A DNA stretch of 6,312 nucleotides from Maritimibacter sp. (GTDB taxonomy: Bacteria; Pseudomonadota; Alphaproteobacteria; Rhodobacterales; Rhodobacteraceae), in assembly GCA_003520545.1 (NCBI GenBank), contig DOUP01000294.1:1-6312 (forward strand), given 5' to 3'. The translations under genes and the position numbers were made by a program. Under the pieces are notes generated by a model, which was not told the DNA's origin, did not search any database, and was given only the letters and a program-made list of their open reading frames with translations. Shown here one piece after another: positions 5,432 through 6,312 of this stretch (position 1 is its first letter; every line of letters begins with the position of its first letter).

Positions 5432-6177
5432 TTGGCGGCACTCAACGCGTCTATGATCGGCGTGAAATCGACGGCCTTCAGGCTGGCACCGCCGACCAAC
5501 GCGCCGTCCACATTGGAGACGCCGAAAATCTCGGCAGCGTTGCCGGGATTGACCGACCCGCCGTAAAGAATTCGGGTCGAGCGACCGACGCCCGTGCCGA
5601 AGCGGCGTTCGAGGCGCCCGCGAATGAAATCGTGCACTTCTCCGATCTGGTCGAGGGTCGGTGTTTTGCCGGTGCCGATGGCCCAGATCGGCTCATAGGC
5701 GACGACGAGGGATTGCGCGGTCACGAGGTCGGGGATGGAGCCTGCGAGCTGGCCGCCGATGATGTCGAGCGTATTGGAGGCCTCGCGTTCCTCCAGCGTT
5801 TCGCCGACACAGATGATGACCTTGAGCCCCGCATCGAGCGCGGCTTTCGCCTTGGCGCGGACGTCTTCGTCGTCTTCACCGTGATCCTCGCGCCGTTCGG
5901 AATGTCCGAGGATGACATACGTGGCGCCCGCATCCTTGAGCATGGCGGCGGAGATATCGCCGGTATGGGCGCCGGAGCGTTCCGCGTGACAGTCCTGGCC
6001 ACCAAGCAATAGCCTGTCACCTGCCGCGCCCTGGGCCGTGGCGATGAGCGTCGCCGGGGGGCAGATCAGCACCTCGGCCTCGGCGCCGCTGGCCGTTTTC
6101 GCGATGGCGTCGATCTCGCCCAAAGCCTCGGCCGTCCCGTTCATCTTCCAATTGCCTGCCGCGAGTTTGCGCCTCAT
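5428..6177 (-). CDS. tpiA: Triosephosphate isomerase
   Basis: 249 aa, full length. It interconverts dihydroxyacetone phosphate and glyceraldehyde 3-phosphate in glycolysis and gluconeogenesis, as a cytoplasmic (beta/alpha)8 barrel dimer. All catalytic residues are present: Asn9 and Lys11 in AAGNWKMNG, His92 in ILGHSERR, Glu162 in AYEPIWAIGTG with the flexible loop 6 (WAIGTGKT), and the phosphate-binding YGGSV (205-209) and GALVGGASL (225-233). The start at 6177 is supported by AGGAG (6184-6188), 6 nt upstream. It is the first gene of a minus-strand unit that continues with the decarboxylase, overlapping it by 4 nt. Nothing in the sequence is abnormal. Confidence 0.98.
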   Translation of the reverse strand: MRRKLAAGNWKMNGTAEALGEIDAIAKTASGAEAEVLICPPATLIATAQGAAGDRLLLGGQDCHAERSGAHTGDISAAMLKDAGATYVILGHSERREDHGEDDEDVRAKAKAALDAGLKVIICVGETLEEREASNTLDIIGGQLAGSIPDLVTAQSLVVAYEPIWAIGTGKTPTLDQIGEVHDFIRGRLERRFGTGVGRSTRILYGGSVNPGNAAEIFGVSNVDGALVGGASLKAVDFTPIIDALSAAK

Positions 6178-6183
6178 GCCGGT

Positions 6184-6188
6184 CTCCT
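6184..6188 (-). promoter_or_regulatory. Shine-Dalgarno site of tpiA
   Basis: AGGAG on the minus strand, 6 nt before the tpiA ATG; it confirms the chosen start. Confidence 0.8.
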
Positions 6189-6204
6189 ATCTGCTGCTCG
6201 CGTG

Positions 6205-6232
6205 AGCCTAGCGCCGGAAACGGCGAGGGCAA
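6205..6232 (-). promoter_or_regulatory. Possible promoter of the tpiA operon
   Basis: On the minus strand TTGCCC (6227-6232; four of six) and TAGGCT (6205-6210; three of six) are 16 nt apart, within the 135-nt region upstream of tpiA. The match is weak, but it is the best pair I find there. Confidence 0.3.
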
Positions 6233-6288
6233 GGGCGCGGGAGACTTTGGGTGAGAAAAGGGTTGTGCCGGGGGCAGGGACGCGGAAC

Positions 6289-6312
6289 GTTTTCACCAGA
6301 AAACCAGAAAAC
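6289..6312. repeat. Inverted and direct repeats at the right edge, upstream of tpiA
   Basis: GTTTTC (6289-6294) and GAAAAC (6299-6304) form a perfect 6-bp inverted repeat around ACCA. CCAGAAAA also occurs twice in direct tandem (6296-6303 and 6304-6311). The element is cut by the window edge. It could be an operator or half of a larger structure upstream of tpiA. Confidence 0.45.

Overview
The window looks like chromosomal DNA of a high-GC alphaproteobacterium, most likely of the Rhodobacterales/Roseobacter type. This rests on the GC-rich codon use throughout, the tight ATGA and TGATG gene overlaps, and the character of the proteins (triosephosphate isomerase, HupE/UreJ, a Tat-type SYLF lipoprotein, HlyIII, TPM). 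It is inference; the window holds no rRNA or other phylogenetic marker. I see no tRNA, insertion sequence, CRISPR array or phage gene.

Left part, plus strand (1-1633): the 3' end of a beta-hydroxyacid dehydrogenase (GarR / 3-hydroxyisobutyrate dehydrogenase family) that begins outside the window. It is followed by a two-gene unit: a HupE/UreJ-type membrane protein (438-1013), a candidate nickel/cobalt permease, and a second small membrane protein (1013-1633) whose start overlaps the first gene's stop. The second protein looks like a diverged HupE paralogue that has lost the metal-binding signature. Its last codons, including the stop, are repeated three times as a 24-bp tandem repeat with a palindromic core (1614-1685). 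A strong hairpin terminator follows (1730-1762), usable from both sides.

Right part, minus strand (6177 down to 1785): an apparent operon reads from right to left as tpiA (5428-6177), a PLP-dependent group II amino acid decarboxylase (4034-5431), a TPM-domain secreted and membrane-anchored protein with a zinc ribbon (3186-4031), then a HlyIII/PAQR-type seven-helix membrane protein (2465-3109). tpiA and the decarboxylase overlap by 4 nt, the decarboxylase and TPM genes are 2 nt apart, and hlyIII follows after 76 nt. A separate single gene with its own probable promoter, a Tat-type lipoprotein with a SYLF domain (1785-2345), lies beyond and converges on the HupE pair.

No classic defence system or mobile island is visible. 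The points most worth a second look are the triplicated palindromic repeat, the HupE/degenerate-HupE pair, and the HlyIII protein, which seems to have lost two of the three histidines that bind zinc in the PAQR family.
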